From Porticoccaceae bacterium (GTDB taxonomy: Bacteria > Pseudomonadota > Gammaproteobacteria > Pseudomonadales > Porticoccaceae), in the NCBI GenBank assembly GCA_023229065.1, contig JALNZZ010000107.1, positions 1 through 7,000 on the forward strand: a stretch of 7,000 nt of DNA, read 5' to 3'. A program made the translations under genes and the position numbers. Position 1 is the stretch's first letter. Every line of letters starts with the position of its first letter. Of the stretch, positions 1 to 6,741 are shown piece after piece. The notes beneath the pieces are model-generated. The model did no database searches and was not told where the DNA came from. It was given only the letters and a program-made list of their open reading frames with translations.

Positions 1-135
1 GCCCCTAGCCTCGACGCCAGCCCCGCCGCCGACAACCTGCGCCGTGCCCTGGCCTGGCTCGGCATTACAGCTTCGGGTAGCGATAACATTCCAGCATTAT
101 TGGCGGACGCTATCCCCCGCTGGCGGCGAAAATGA
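1..135 (+). CDS. gluQ: 3' end of a probable glutamyl-Q tRNA(Asp) synthetase (partial)
   Basis: The frame is open from the first base to a TGA at 133-135, giving the last 44 residues of a protein that begins outside the window. The visible tail has an APSLD start, then LRRALAWLG, then an IPALLADAIPRW end. This resembles the C-terminus of GluQ (YadB), where a KQ..AP.LD segment is followed by a short helix ending in FLG or WLG and a final helix ending near a tryptophan. GluQ is a truncated glutamyl-tRNA synthetase paralog that attaches glutamate to the queuosine base of tRNA(Asp) in the cytoplasm. The catalytic HIGH-type and KLSK motifs would lie upstream and cannot be seen, so the assignment rests on a short, weakly conserved region. 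The gene runs in the same direction as pyrB, with 149 bp between them. No strong terminator follows it. Confidence 0.55.
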   Translation, partial: APSLDASPAADNLRRALAWLGITASGSDNIPALLADAIPRWRRK

Positions 136-208
136 GCGCGTTTCAAGATAGCTGAAAGACAGCTCACTCTTCCCCATCCTTTGCACGTTTAAGGTTCTCC
201 CACCGCCA

Positions 209-225
209 GGCTGTGTGAACAGGCC
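209..225 (+). other. Possible small hairpin with GTGA tetraloop in the pyrB leader
   Basis: GGCTGT (209-214) can pair with ACAG plus CC (219-225, with G223 bulged) around a GTGA loop at 215-218, which is of the GNRA tetraloop class. It lies about 60 bp upstream of the pyrB GTG start. No T-tract follows, so it is not an intrinsic terminator and is not an E. coli-style UTP-sensitive attenuator. It may be chance; whether it is transcribed is unknown. Confidence 0.15.
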
Positions 226-237
226 CTAGTTCCAACC

Positions 238-255
238 CGCTAAAATCGCTAAAAT
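238..255 (+). repeat. Perfect tandem 9-bp repeat upstream of pyrB
   Basis: CGCTAAAAT occurs twice head to tail at 238-246 and 247-255, in the only AT-rich stretch of the gluQ-pyrB gap. Each copy contains TAAAAT (241-246 and 250-255), five of six matches to the sigma-70 -10 consensus. No good TTGACA-like hexamer stands 16-18 bp upstream of either copy (AACAGG and TAGTTC at 17 bp). It could be a pyrB promoter element or a regulator site, 29 bp before the start codon. The repeat is certain; the function is a guess. Confidence 0.5.
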
Positions 256-273
256 CCGCCCACTTCCTACAAC

Positions 274-277
274 AGGA
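274..277 (+). promoter_or_regulatory. Ribosome binding site for pyrB, supporting a GTG start
   Basis: AGGA sits 7 bp before GTG at 285-287. No ATG in the pyrB frame lies near a comparable site, and the protein from this GTG starts at the position expected from the E. coli PyrB alignment. This site decides the start. Confidence 0.6.
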
Positions 278-284
278 CAACACC

Positions 285-1298
285 GTGGATTTTGCCGGAG
301 CGCATATTCTCTCCATCGAACAGTTTGAACGTGGCGACATCGACACCCTGTTTCGTACCGCCGATCGCATGGAGCCCTTCGCTCAGCGCCGCCGGGTCAC
401 CCGCGTTCTCGAAGGTGCCATCCTCGGCAATATGTTCTTCGAGGCCAGTACCCGCACCCGGATCAGTTTCGGCAGCGCCTTCAACCTGCTGGGCGGCGAA
501 GTACGCGAATCAGTGGGCGCAGAAAGCTCTTCCCTGGTGAAAGGAGAGTCCTTGCGGGATACTGCCCGGGTACTCTCCGGCTACAGTGACGTCATTTGCA
601 TGCGTCACCCCCAGGCCGGCTCGGTGGCTGAGTTCGCCAGTGCCAGTCGGGTGCCGGTAATCAATGGCGGCGACGGCAGCAACGAGCACCCAAGCCAGGC
701 ACTCCTTGACCTCTACACCATCGAGCGCGAACTGCAAGCTCGCGGCCGCCACATCGACGGCCTGCGTATCGCCATGATCGGCGACCTCAAGTACGGGCGC
801 ACCGTACACTCCCTGAGCAAGCTGCTTACCCTTTACCGCAACATCCGGGTGGTATTGGTTTCTCCACCCGAATTGGCCATGCCGGAAGCCTATGTAGAGG
901 CGCTGCGCACCGCCGGCCACGAAGTCGAAGTGACCGAAAGCCTTGAGCAAAGCATTTCGCGCGTGGATATTGTTTATTCCACACGTATTCAGGAGGAACG
1001 CTTTCAGGATCGCAGTCAGGCCGACCTTTACCGCGGTCGCTTCCGCCTCAACCAGGCTATCTATACCCGTCACTGTGAACCCAACACAGTGATCATGCAT
1101 CCTTTGCCACGGGATTCACGAGCCGAGGCCAACGAGCTGGATGCCGATCTCGACAGTAATCCCAACCTCGCCATCTTTCGTCAAACCGACAATGGCCTGA
1201 TCGTGCGCATGGCCCTGTTCGCCCTGATTTTGGACGTCGCCCACCTGGTCGACCAGTACGCCCGAGAAGTACCGTGGTTCAACCACCGCAACCGCTAA
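285..1298 (+). CDS. pyrB: Aspartate carbamoyltransferase catalytic subunit
   Basis: This cytoplasmic enzyme condenses carbamoyl phosphate with aspartate to give carbamoyl-aspartate, the first committed step of pyrimidine synthesis. The 337-residue protein carries the family's active-site signatures: FEASTRTR with STRTR at 55-59 (carbamoyl phosphate loop), K86 in a SLVKGESLRDT loop (counterpart of E. coli Lys84), MRHP at 106-109, HPSQ at 135-138, GDLKYGRTVHSL at 166-177, R234 and Q236 of the aspartate domain, and HPLPR at 272-276. It resembles E. coli PyrB more than the Pseudomonas type. It is about 26 residues longer than the E. coli chain (311), mostly after HPLPR and as a C-terminal tail. 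The start is GTG, supported by AGGA 7 bp upstream. Neither a pyrI regulatory subunit nor a pyrC or pyrC-like gene is adjacent. All visible catalytic residues are kept, so it should be active. Confidence 0.96.
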   Translation: MDFAGAHILSIEQFERGDIDTLFRTADRMEPFAQRRRVTRVLEGAILGNMFFEASTRTRISFGSAFNLLGGEVRESVGAESSSLVKGESLRDTARVLSGYSDVICMRHPQAGSVAEFASASRVPVINGGDGSNEHPSQALLDLYTIERELQARGRHIDGLRIAMIGDLKYGRTVHSLSKLLTLYRNIRVVLVSPPELAMPEAYVEALRTAGHEVEVTESLEQSISRVDIVYSTRIQEERFQDRSQADLYRGRFRLNQAIYTRHCEPNTVIMHPLPRDSRAEANELDADLDSNPNLAIFRQTDNGLIVRMALFALILDVAHLVDQYAREVPWFNHRNR

Positions 1299-1351
1299 CT
1301 TTAGTATCATCACCTAGTTACCACCTTCTCACCAGGACCACCCCAACCGCC

Positions 1352-2533
1352 ATGGCCGACACTTCCGACCACAGTGAATTCGATGATATCCGCCCCTACC
1401 ATGACAGTGAGGTGCCGGGAGTCATGGCGCGGCTGATAGCCGACCGGGAGATGGCAGACACCATCCTCACCATGAGATACCCTCGCGCCGCCCGATCTTT
1501 GGGTTGGGCTTTACGCCCCTTTGTGCGGCGTGCCCTGCACCGCGCCTTTGACGATATCCGCACAGTCCACGACTTCCAGCTGTTGGTGGGCCAGCACTTC
1601 AACGCTCTGCTGGCGAAGGATGGCACCCGCTTTACCGTGTCGGGAATTGAGCGTCTTGGTACCGGAGCCCATCTCTTTATCAGCAATCATCGCGATATCG
1701 CCATGGACCCGGCCTTTGTCAACCTCGCTCTCCATGAGAATGGCCGCGATACGGTGCGTATCGCCATCGGCGACAACCTGCTCAGCAAGCCTTTCGCTAC
1801 TGACCTGATGCGCATCAACAAGAGCTTTATTGTCAAACGCTCCGCAACCGGTCGGCGCGAAAAGCTTACCGCCCTCACGACTCTGTCACGCTATATCCGC
1901 CACAGTATTCGCAACGACAACACCAGTGTCTGGATCGCCCAGCGGGAAGGCCGGGCCAAGAACGGCGTCGACCGCACCGAAACGGCCCTGGTGAAGATGC
2001 TGGCCCTCGGGCGCGAGCGCGGCACCGCCTTTGGCGATGCTATCGCCGACCTCGCCATGGTGCCGGTGTCGATCGCGTATTGTTTTGACCCCTGCGATGT
2101 CGACAAGGCCCGTGAACTGCACGAGCGACAGGTTACCGGCAGCTACCGTAAAAAGCCTCACGAAGATCTGGCCAGCATCTACAAAGGTATCGTTGGCGCC
2201 AAGGGCCATGTCCACGTCGCCTTTGGCGAGCCCCTCGCTGCCCCTCCGGCAGATGACGATGAACTGGCCGCCTGGCTCGACCACCAGATCGTCGGTCATT
2301 ACCGTTTGCAACCCACCAATATTATTGCCTGGCGCCACCTTCACGGCACCGACGGTCGAGTCGAAGCCTGGGCCAGCCGTCTCAATGCAGACTGGGCTGC
2401 TCTGGAAACAGCGCTGCTGGCGCGAGTGAGCGGCGAACACGACGGGGTGGTGCAACAGTTCCTCTCTGCCTACGCAGCCCCGGTACAAAGCTTGCTGGAG
2501 CTGGGCCTGGAACCGCAAGCTCAGGGAGGGTAG
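1352..2533 (+). CDS. PlsC/GPAT-like acyltransferase (1-acyl-glycerol-3-phosphate acyltransferase family)
   Basis: The 393-residue protein is probably a glycerolipid acyltransferase moving an acyl chain onto a glycerophosphate-type acceptor at the inner membrane; the exact substrate cannot be read from sequence. The PF01553 blocks appear in order: block I FISNHRDIAMDP at 109-120, block II NKSFIVKR at 156-163, block III QREGRAKNG at 197-205 (in place of FPEGTRS) and block IV VPVSI at 237-241. Block I spaces H113 and D119 by five residues rather than the usual four (HX4D); I recall NHRDI..D forms in some homologs, so it may be a subfamily trait. No clear membrane helix is seen. I chose the ATG at 1352 because the frame's earlier GTG (1274) lies inside pyrB. 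An AGGA stands 14 bp before the ATG, a long spacing. The gene follows pyrB by 53 bp and precedes dinG by 6 bp, so it is likely co-transcribed with dinG. Confidence 0.82.
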   Translation: MADTSDHSEFDDIRPYHDSEVPGVMARLIADREMADTILTMRYPRAARSLGWALRPFVRRALHRAFDDIRTVHDFQLLVGQHFNALLAKDGTRFTVSGIERLGTGAHLFISNHRDIAMDPAFVNLALHENGRDTVRIAIGDNLLSKPFATDLMRINKSFIVKRSATGRREKLTALTTLSRYIRHSIRNDNTSVWIAQREGRAKNGVDRTETALVKMLALGRERGTAFGDAIADLAMVPVSIAYCFDPCDVDKARELHERQVTGSYRKKPHEDLASIYKGIVGAKGHVHVAFGEPLAAPPADDDELAAWLDHQIVGHYRLQPTNIIAWRHLHGTDGRVEAWASRLNADWAALETALLARVSGEHDGVVQQFLSAYAAPVQSLLELGLEPQAQGG

Positions 2534-2539
2534 TCAGGT

Positions 2540-4660
2540 ATGGCTCTCAGCGAAGCGCTCAAGCAGGAGATACAGGCTGGCTACCGGGCCTTTCTCGCCA
2601 AGCGCGAACTGCGGCCTCGCCTCGGCCAGCGCCAGATGATCGGTGCTATCGCCTCCTCTCTCGGCCGAGCTGAAAACCATGACGGGGATGCAGCAAACTA
2701 CGAGCCGCCCATCTGCGTTGTGGAAGCCGGCACCGGCACCGGCAAAACCCTCGCTTACTTGTTGGCAACTCTACCTATTGCTCGCGCCCTGAAGAAAACG
2801 GTAGTGGTGGCCACTGGCACCGTGTCCCTGCAATCCCAGCTGGTAGAGCGCGATATTCCCGACCTGCTGGCGGCCACTGGCTGGCACTATAAGTTCGCTC
2901 TCGCCAAAGGCCGTGGCCGCTATCTGTGCAATATCAAACTGGAGCAGTGCCTGGACGCCGCCGGCGCCCGCGACGCAGGCCAGTTTTTATTCGAGGACGA
3001 GATGCTCTTTAGCCCAGACCGCCGCACTCTCGACCTGATCGGAGAGCTGGGCAAGGCATTCGAGGTCGGCGCCTGGAATGGCGACCGCGACAGCTGGCCA
3101 GACGCCATCGCTGACTCCACCTGGCGCGCCCTTACCGTAGACCGCCGCCAGTGCGCCGGACACCGCTGCCGCAAGATACATGAATGCAGCTTCTTCCAGG
3201 CCCGCAATGCCCTCGACGAGGCCGACTGCATCGTCGCCAACCACGACCTGGTGATGGCGGACCTGGCCCTTGGCGGGGGCGTTATTCTCCCCGACCCAGC
3301 ACAAACCATCTATGTCTTCGACGAAGCTCACCGGCTCGCCGACATCACCCTGCGCCACTTTGGTGCCGCAGCACCGCTGCTGGGCACTGTGCAATGGCTC
3401 GAACAGGTGCACAAGGGGCTTGCAGTAGCGCGTAAAGGAGCCACTAGCGACCCCACCATCTGCCACCTGATGGATCTGGCCAATCACGCGGTGGACGACG
3501 CCCTGCGAGAGCTGCGTCTGTCGGCGCCCCTGTGGCGCGACCAGCTGGATGCGCTGCTCCCGGCAGGCGCTGATCACTACCGCTTCCCCAATGGCGATAT
3601 CGGTGAGCTGAACCGCGACCGGGCAGGTCGACTGGCCAATCTGTTCAGCGCTCTCGACAGCCGTCTGTCAGCCCTGAGCGAGGAGCTGGAAAGCGCTCTG
3701 GAAAACCCTCACCATGCCCTGCCGCGAGTGGATCTTGAGCAACTCTTCCAAGTCACCGGCAACTGGCTCGGACGCTGCGAATCTGTGAGCGATCTATGGT
3801 TCCAGATGGCAGCTGCTGACGAAGAAGGACGGACACCAAGAGCACGCTGGCTGACCCCGGATGACAGCGGCCAGGATGTCGTGGTGTCCGTCTCCCCGAT
3901 CTCCGCCGCCGACCTGCTGCGCCAGTCCCTCTGGCAGCGCTGCTTTGCCGCTGTCGCGGCGTCCGCCACCCTGCGTGCTCTGGGTACCTTTGAGCGCTTT
4001 GCCGCCACCACCGGCCTGCCGCGCCACGCCACGACGCTAGCAGTGCCTGGTGCCTTCGACTACAGCAGTGCTGCAGTACTGGCGGTACCCGATATCGGCG
4101 CCGATGGCAGCGACGCTTCTGCTCACACCGATGCTTTGATCGAGCGGCTGGCAACCCTGATCTCTCCCAATGAAGGGACCTTGGTGCTGTTTTCATCACG
4201 GCGCCAGATGGAAACTGTAGCCGAGGCGCTGGAGGAGACAATAACAGCGCCACTACTGGTGCAAGGGCAGTACAGCCACGGAGAGGTCATTCGCCGCCAC
4301 CGGGAGACCGTGGACGGCGGTGAGGGCAGCGTGATTTTTGGCCTCGCCAGCTTTGCCGAGGGGCTTGATCTGCCTGGCGACTATTGCCGCCATGTGGTGA
4401 TAGCCAAACTCCCTTTCGCCGTGCCGGACAGTCCTCTGCAAGCCGCCCAGGCGGAGTGGCTCGAATCCCGCGGGCTCAACCCATTCCGGGCCATGACACT
4501 GCCGGACACCAGCTTACGGCTGATTCAGGCCTGCGGTCGACTGCTGCGCAGCGAGCAGGACAGCGGTCGGGTAACCATCCTCGATCGCCGCCTGGTGACC
4601 AAGTTTTACGGCAAACAACTGCTGGATTCACTGCCACCGTTTCGGCGCGAGATTGGCTGA
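2540..4660 (+). CDS. dinG: ATP-dependent DNA helicase DinG (Fe-S, XPD-like)
   Basis: DinG is a superfamily 2, XPD-like 5'-3' helicase that unwinds DNA, D-loops, R-loops and G-quadruplex structures, acting in repair and in resolving replication-transcription conflicts. The 706-residue length matches E. coli DinG (716) and the N-terminus MALSEALK resembles MALTAALK. Visible motifs are Walker A EAGTGTGKT (62-70), four cysteines for a 4Fe-4S cluster (C130 in GRGRYLC, then C205, C210 and C216), Walker B DEAH (261-264; E. coli has DEGH), motif V GLASFAEGLDL (601-611) and motif VI QACGRLLR (663-670). The C-terminal LVTKFYGKQLLDSLP closely follows the E. coli end. The ATG is preceded by GGGAGGG (2524-2530) at 9 bp, which overlaps the end of the acyltransferase gene. 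In E. coli dinG is SOS-induced, but no CTG-N10-CAG LexA box is seen immediately upstream here. All key residues are present. Confidence 0.96.
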   Translation: MALSEALKQEIQAGYRAFLAKRELRPRLGQRQMIGAIASSLGRAENHDGDAANYEPPICVVEAGTGTGKTLAYLLATLPIARALKKTVVVATGTVSLQSQLVERDIPDLLAATGWHYKFALAKGRGRYLCNIKLEQCLDAAGARDAGQFLFEDEMLFSPDRRTLDLIGELGKAFEVGAWNGDRDSWPDAIADSTWRALTVDRRQCAGHRCRKIHECSFFQARNALDEADCIVANHDLVMADLALGGGVILPDPAQTIYVFDEAHRLADITLRHFGAAAPLLGTVQWLEQVHKGLAVARKGATSDPTICHLMDLANHAVDDALRELRLSAPLWRDQLDALLPAGADHYRFPNGDIGELNRDRAGRLANLFSALDSRLSALSEELESALENPHHALPRVDLEQLFQVTGNWLGRCESVSDLWFQMAAADEEGRTPRARWLTPDDSGQDVVVSVSPISAADLLRQSLWQRCFAAVAASATLRALGTFERFAATTGLPRHATTLAVPGAFDYSSAAVLAVPDIGADGSDASAHTDALIERLATLISPNEGTLVLFSSRRQMETVAEALEETITAPLLVQGQYSHGEVIRRHRETVDGGEGSVIFGLASFAEGLDLPGDYCRHVVIAKLPFAVPDSPLQAAQAEWLESRGLNPFRAMTLPDTSLRLIQACGRLLRSEQDSGRVTILDRRLVTKFYGKQLLDSLPPFRREIG

Positions 4661-4668
4661 GCCTCACC

Positions 4669-5004
4669 TTGAACACGATCGCCCACACCCACCGCCAGCT
4701 GGCCAATGAACTGTTGACGCTGGAAGCCACCTTGCGCCATCTGGAGCTATGGCACTCTGCCGCGCCATCCCCTCTCGCACTGGCCAGTACAGCCCCTTTC
4801 GCCTGCGACACCCTGTTGTTCACCGAATGGCTGCAATTCATCTTTATCCCCCGTCTCAGTGAACTGGCTCGAACGGAAGCGCCGCTGCCCACCAAGTGTG
4901 ACGTCACCCCCATGGCGGAAGAGTACTTTAGAGGCAGAAAGCAACATTGCCCTACTGTCCTGGCGGTACTCAACCGCATTGACCGTCTGATAACAAATCG
5001 TTGA
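4669..5004 (+). CDS. yqcC: YqcC family protein (DUF446), TTG start
   Basis: This is a 111-residue small soluble protein of unknown function. It matches E. coli YqcC (109 residues) over the family core: STAPF..DT (41-48), EWLQFIFIPRL (53-63) and EAPLP (70-74), which align with STQPF..DT, EWLQWVLIPRM and KQPLP in E. coli. The frame is open far upstream (to 4384), but that part lies inside dinG in another frame. TTG at 4669, 8 bp after the dinG stop, gives the expected N-terminal length (conserved Trp at residue 28 here, 24 in E. coli). No ATG is available in this frame near that point and the ribosome site is poor (only TGAG nearby), so the gene may be translationally coupled to dinG. In E. coli yqcC sits beside truC (tRNA pseudouridine-65 synthase); here no truC is in view. 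Family call is confident; the start is less so. Confidence 0.8.
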   Translation: MNTIAHTHRQLANELLTLEATLRHLELWHSAAPSPLALASTAPFACDTLLFTEWLQFIFIPRLSELARTEAPLPTKCDVTPMAEEYFRGRKQHCPTVLAVLNRIDRLITNR

Positions 5005-5051
5005 CAGGTACCCAGCACAGTCCTCTTGTCAGACCACCCTTGCACTACTCC

Positions 5052-5081
5052 GCCCGCTTAGAGCGGGCCAACTCGCGCTCT
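5052..5081 (+). other. Two overlapping, mutually exclusive hairpins
   Basis: Stem A pairs GCCCGCT (5052-5058) with AGCGGGC (5062-5068) around a 3-base loop: 7 perfect base pairs, mostly G-C. Stem B pairs AGAGCG (5060-5065) with CGCTCT (5076-5081) around a 10-base loop. The stems share 5062-5065, so only one can form at a time. No T-tract follows either. They lie in the 114-bp yqcC-hydrolase gap, 38 bp before the hydrolase ATG. This could be an inefficient terminator, an mRNA structure controlling the next gene, or chance. Complementarity is certain; function is not. Confidence 0.4.
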
Positions 5082-5118
5082 GTTACCATGAGCTGCATTC
5101 AGCAATCAACGGCTCATC

Positions 5119-6144
5119 ATGGATACCCTTTCTCACGCCCTGTTGGGCGCAGCCATTGGCCAGTGCACTCTGGGGCAGCGGACAGGCAACCGGGCCTTGG
5201 CGGCAGGAGCGATGGTCGCTCTGATCCCCGATATCGATGTAGCCATTGGTCACTGGCTGGGCGATGCCGCAGCGCTCACCTTTCACCGCGGGATCACCCA
5301 TTCACTGCTGTTCACCGCTCTGGCGGCACTGGTGCTGGGCCCGTCGCTGCGCAGGTTGATCCGCGCCGATGACATCGCGTGGTGGCACTGGACCCTATTG
5401 AGTGCTCTGGTACTGACCAGTCACCTGGCGCTCGACACTTTCACTTCCTACGGGATCCAGCTGCTACAACCCTTTAGCACCCACAGTTTCGCCATCGCCA
5501 GCATCTCTGTGATTGACCCTCTCTATACCCTGCCCCTGCTGGTTGCCATGGCAGTGGTTCCATGGCTGGCGCGGCAGCAACCAGGCAGAAACCTGATCGC
5601 CATCACTGGTCTTCTGTTGTCCACCCTGTACCTGGCCATGACTCTGGTCAACAAGCAGCTGGTAGAAGCGCAGTTCCGTCAAGGGCTAACTGCAGCTGGC
5701 ATCGCACCCCAGCGCTTATTCGTCAAACCCACCATCTTTAATAACCTGCTGTGGCGCGGTATTGCCGAGAACGACAGTGGTTATCTGGTGGGTTTTTTCT
5801 CACTGCGCGACAGTGAGCCGCCGCAGGACTTCATCGCTTTCTCCCGCAATGCGGAACTTCTCCACGACTACCGGGACACCCCGCTGGTACACGACCTGCT
5901 AAGGGTATCAGACGGCTATTACCAGGTGATCGAAGAAAATGGTGAGCTGCTGTTTCGCGACCTGCGCTACGGTCAAGCCTTTGAGTGGCTACAGGACGAC
6001 CGCCCCCACGTATTTACCTACCGGCTTGTCATTGAGAATGGCGCACTAATGGATCTGGAGACTTTGACCCTGCGAGTGGATAAGGAGCGAGACCAAAAGA
6101 CGTTCAAGGCCTTGCTGGCGAGAGCACTTGGAGCAGACATCTGA
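5119..6144 (+). CDS. Membrane-bound metal-dependent hydrolase (YdjM-like, COG1988)
   Basis: This 341-residue integral inner-membrane protein belongs to the YdjM/LexA-regulated hydrolase family (PF04307). The substrate is not known. Family motifs cluster at the N-terminus: DTLSHALLGAA (2-12, with H6), the acidic pair PDID (37-40), HRGITHS (56-62, with H56 and H61) and HLALDTFTSYG (102-112), together likely metal ligands. IDPLYTLPLL follows at 132-141. Hydrophobic stretches at about 59-75, 90-106, 134-151 and 159-177 suggest four membrane helices. Residues from about 180 to 341 form a polar domain of mixed charge, much longer than in E. coli YdjM, whose whole chain is about 196 residues. The ATG is chosen because the conserved DTLSHA motif begins at residue 2. 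No good ribosome site or LexA box was found upstream. The gene ends 7 bp from the convergent deaminase gene with no visible terminator between them. Confidence 0.88.
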   Translation: MDTLSHALLGAAIGQCTLGQRTGNRALAAGAMVALIPDIDVAIGHWLGDAAALTFHRGITHSLLFTALAALVLGPSLRRLIRADDIAWWHWTLLSALVLTSHLALDTFTSYGIQLLQPFSTHSFAIASISVIDPLYTLPLLVAMAVVPWLARQQPGRNLIAITGLLLSTLYLAMTLVNKQLVEAQFRQGLTAAGIAPQRLFVKPTIFNNLLWRGIAENDSGYLVGFFSLRDSEPPQDFIAFSRNAELLHDYRDTPLVHDLLRVSDGYYQVIEENGELLFRDLRYGQAFEWLQDDRPHVFTYRLVIENGALMDLETLTLRVDKERDQKTFKALLARALGADI

Positions 6145-6151
6145 CTCCCAC

Positions 6152-6730
6152 TTAATAGATAACCCCCCCGCGCGCCCGATAAGCCTCAAACAGCATCAGA
6201 GCTCGTTCACGGCACAGATCTTCTTCAACGGCGATGCCACGGGCCCGCAGCCGGTCTGCCCAATGGTCAGGCTTGTCGCCCTCGTCAAAGCCAATGCCTT
6301 CGGCATCCTCTCCACGAGCACCGCACACGACACGCTGTACACCGGCAAAAGGAATAGCACCCAGACACATGGCACAGGGTGCGCAGCTGGTCACCAGGGT
6401 ATAGTCGCCGAGAGCTCCTAAATTGTGGCTGCCGAGCCGTTGTTGAGCCAACAGCAAGGCCACCATTTCAGCGTGGTAGATGGAGGCTTGCGACGGCACT
6501 ACCCGATTAGCGCCCACCGCCACCAGTTTCAGATCAGCATCGAGCACTACTGCACCAAAGGGGCCTCCCCATTCTCCCTCAGCCCCTTCCCAACTCTCCC
6601 CACTGATGCCGCAATTGTGTGCCACTATATCCAGAGTAAAGCTCATGGCTTCACTCAGATTTGCAAAGCGGCGCTGTCCGGCGTTTATCTCTCGGAGCCA
6701 GTTCGGCAGTGACAATCCTGTTTCTTGCAT
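6152..6730 (-). CDS. CDA-superfamily nucleoside/guanine-type deaminase
   Basis: This 192-residue cytoplasmic enzyme probably removes an amino group from a purine or nucleoside base, converting for example guanine to xanthine; the exact substrate is uncertain. Signatures are GGPFGAVVL (55-63), HAE at 86-88 (zinc ligand H86, proton-shuttle E88) and PCAMC at 118-122 (zinc ligands C119 and C122). A GIGFDEG segment and a C-terminal acidic/aromatic tail also fit guanine-deaminase-like members. The first 50 or so residues form a longer N-terminal lead than in typical 155-residue relatives. The start at 6730 is supported by GGAG 7 bases upstream. A run of seven G bases (C on the + strand, 6163-6169) encodes GG four codons before the stop, a possible slippage site. 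The gene follows the EAL gene by 24 bp, so the two are likely one transcript. Confidence 0.88.
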   Translation of the reverse strand: MQETGLSLPNWLREINAGQRRFANLSEAMSFTLDIVAHNCGISGESWEGAEGEWGGPFGAVVLDADLKLVAVGANRVVPSQASIYHAEMVALLLAQQRLGSHNLGALGDYTLVTSCAPCAMCLGAIPFAGVQRVVCGARGEDAEGIGFDEGDKPDHWADRLRARGIAVEEDLCRERALMLFEAYRARGGVIY

Positions 6731-6737
6731 GGTGTTG

Positions 6738-6741
6738 CTCC
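6738..6741 (-). promoter_or_regulatory. Ribosome binding site of the deaminase gene
   Basis: On the minus strand GGAG lies 7 bases before the ATG (6728-6730), inside the 24-bp gap after the EAL gene stop. It supports the longer 192-residue start over the internal Met at residue 29. Confidence 0.6.

Noticed and set aside
150..164. Small inverted repeat AGCTG/CAGCT after the gluQ-like gene
   Set aside because: Only 5 base pairs with a 5-base loop and no T-tract; too weak to call a terminator.
510..1100. 196-codon minus-strand open frame inside pyrB
   Set aside because: It lies wholly within a confidently identified gene and shows no recognisable domain; a GC-rich codon-bias shadow.
1274..1351. 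Earlier GTG start for the acyltransferase gene
   Set aside because: It would overlap the end of pyrB by 25 bp and add 26 low-complexity residues; the ATG at 1352 is more natural.
1886..2518. 210-codon minus-strand open frame inside the acyltransferase gene
   Set aside because: Shadow frame with no recognisable motif, opposite a gene that has its own conserved blocks.
2506..2523. CTG...CAG dyad upstream of dinG that might be a LexA box
   Set aside because: The spacing is 12 bases rather than the 10 of the CTG-N10-CAG consensus and the flanks do not match, so SOS control cannot be claimed.
4384..4668. Upstream extension of the yqcC frame inside dinG
   Set aside because: This portion overlaps the conserved helicase C-terminus (motif VI) and its translation is Arg/Pro/Ser-rich with no family match; family length fits the TTG at 4669.
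5001..5029. Perfect TTGACA at 5001-5006 overlapping the yqcC stop, a possible -35
   Set aside because: The hexamers at 16-18 bp spacing (for example TCTTGT at 5024-5029) match the -10 consensus poorly, so no promoter is called.
5080..5102. Possible LexA box upstream of the YdjM-like hydrolase, since E. coli ydjM is LexA-regulated
   Set aside because: CTG at 5080 and 5093 have no CAG ten bases later, and CAG at 5100 has no matching CTG.
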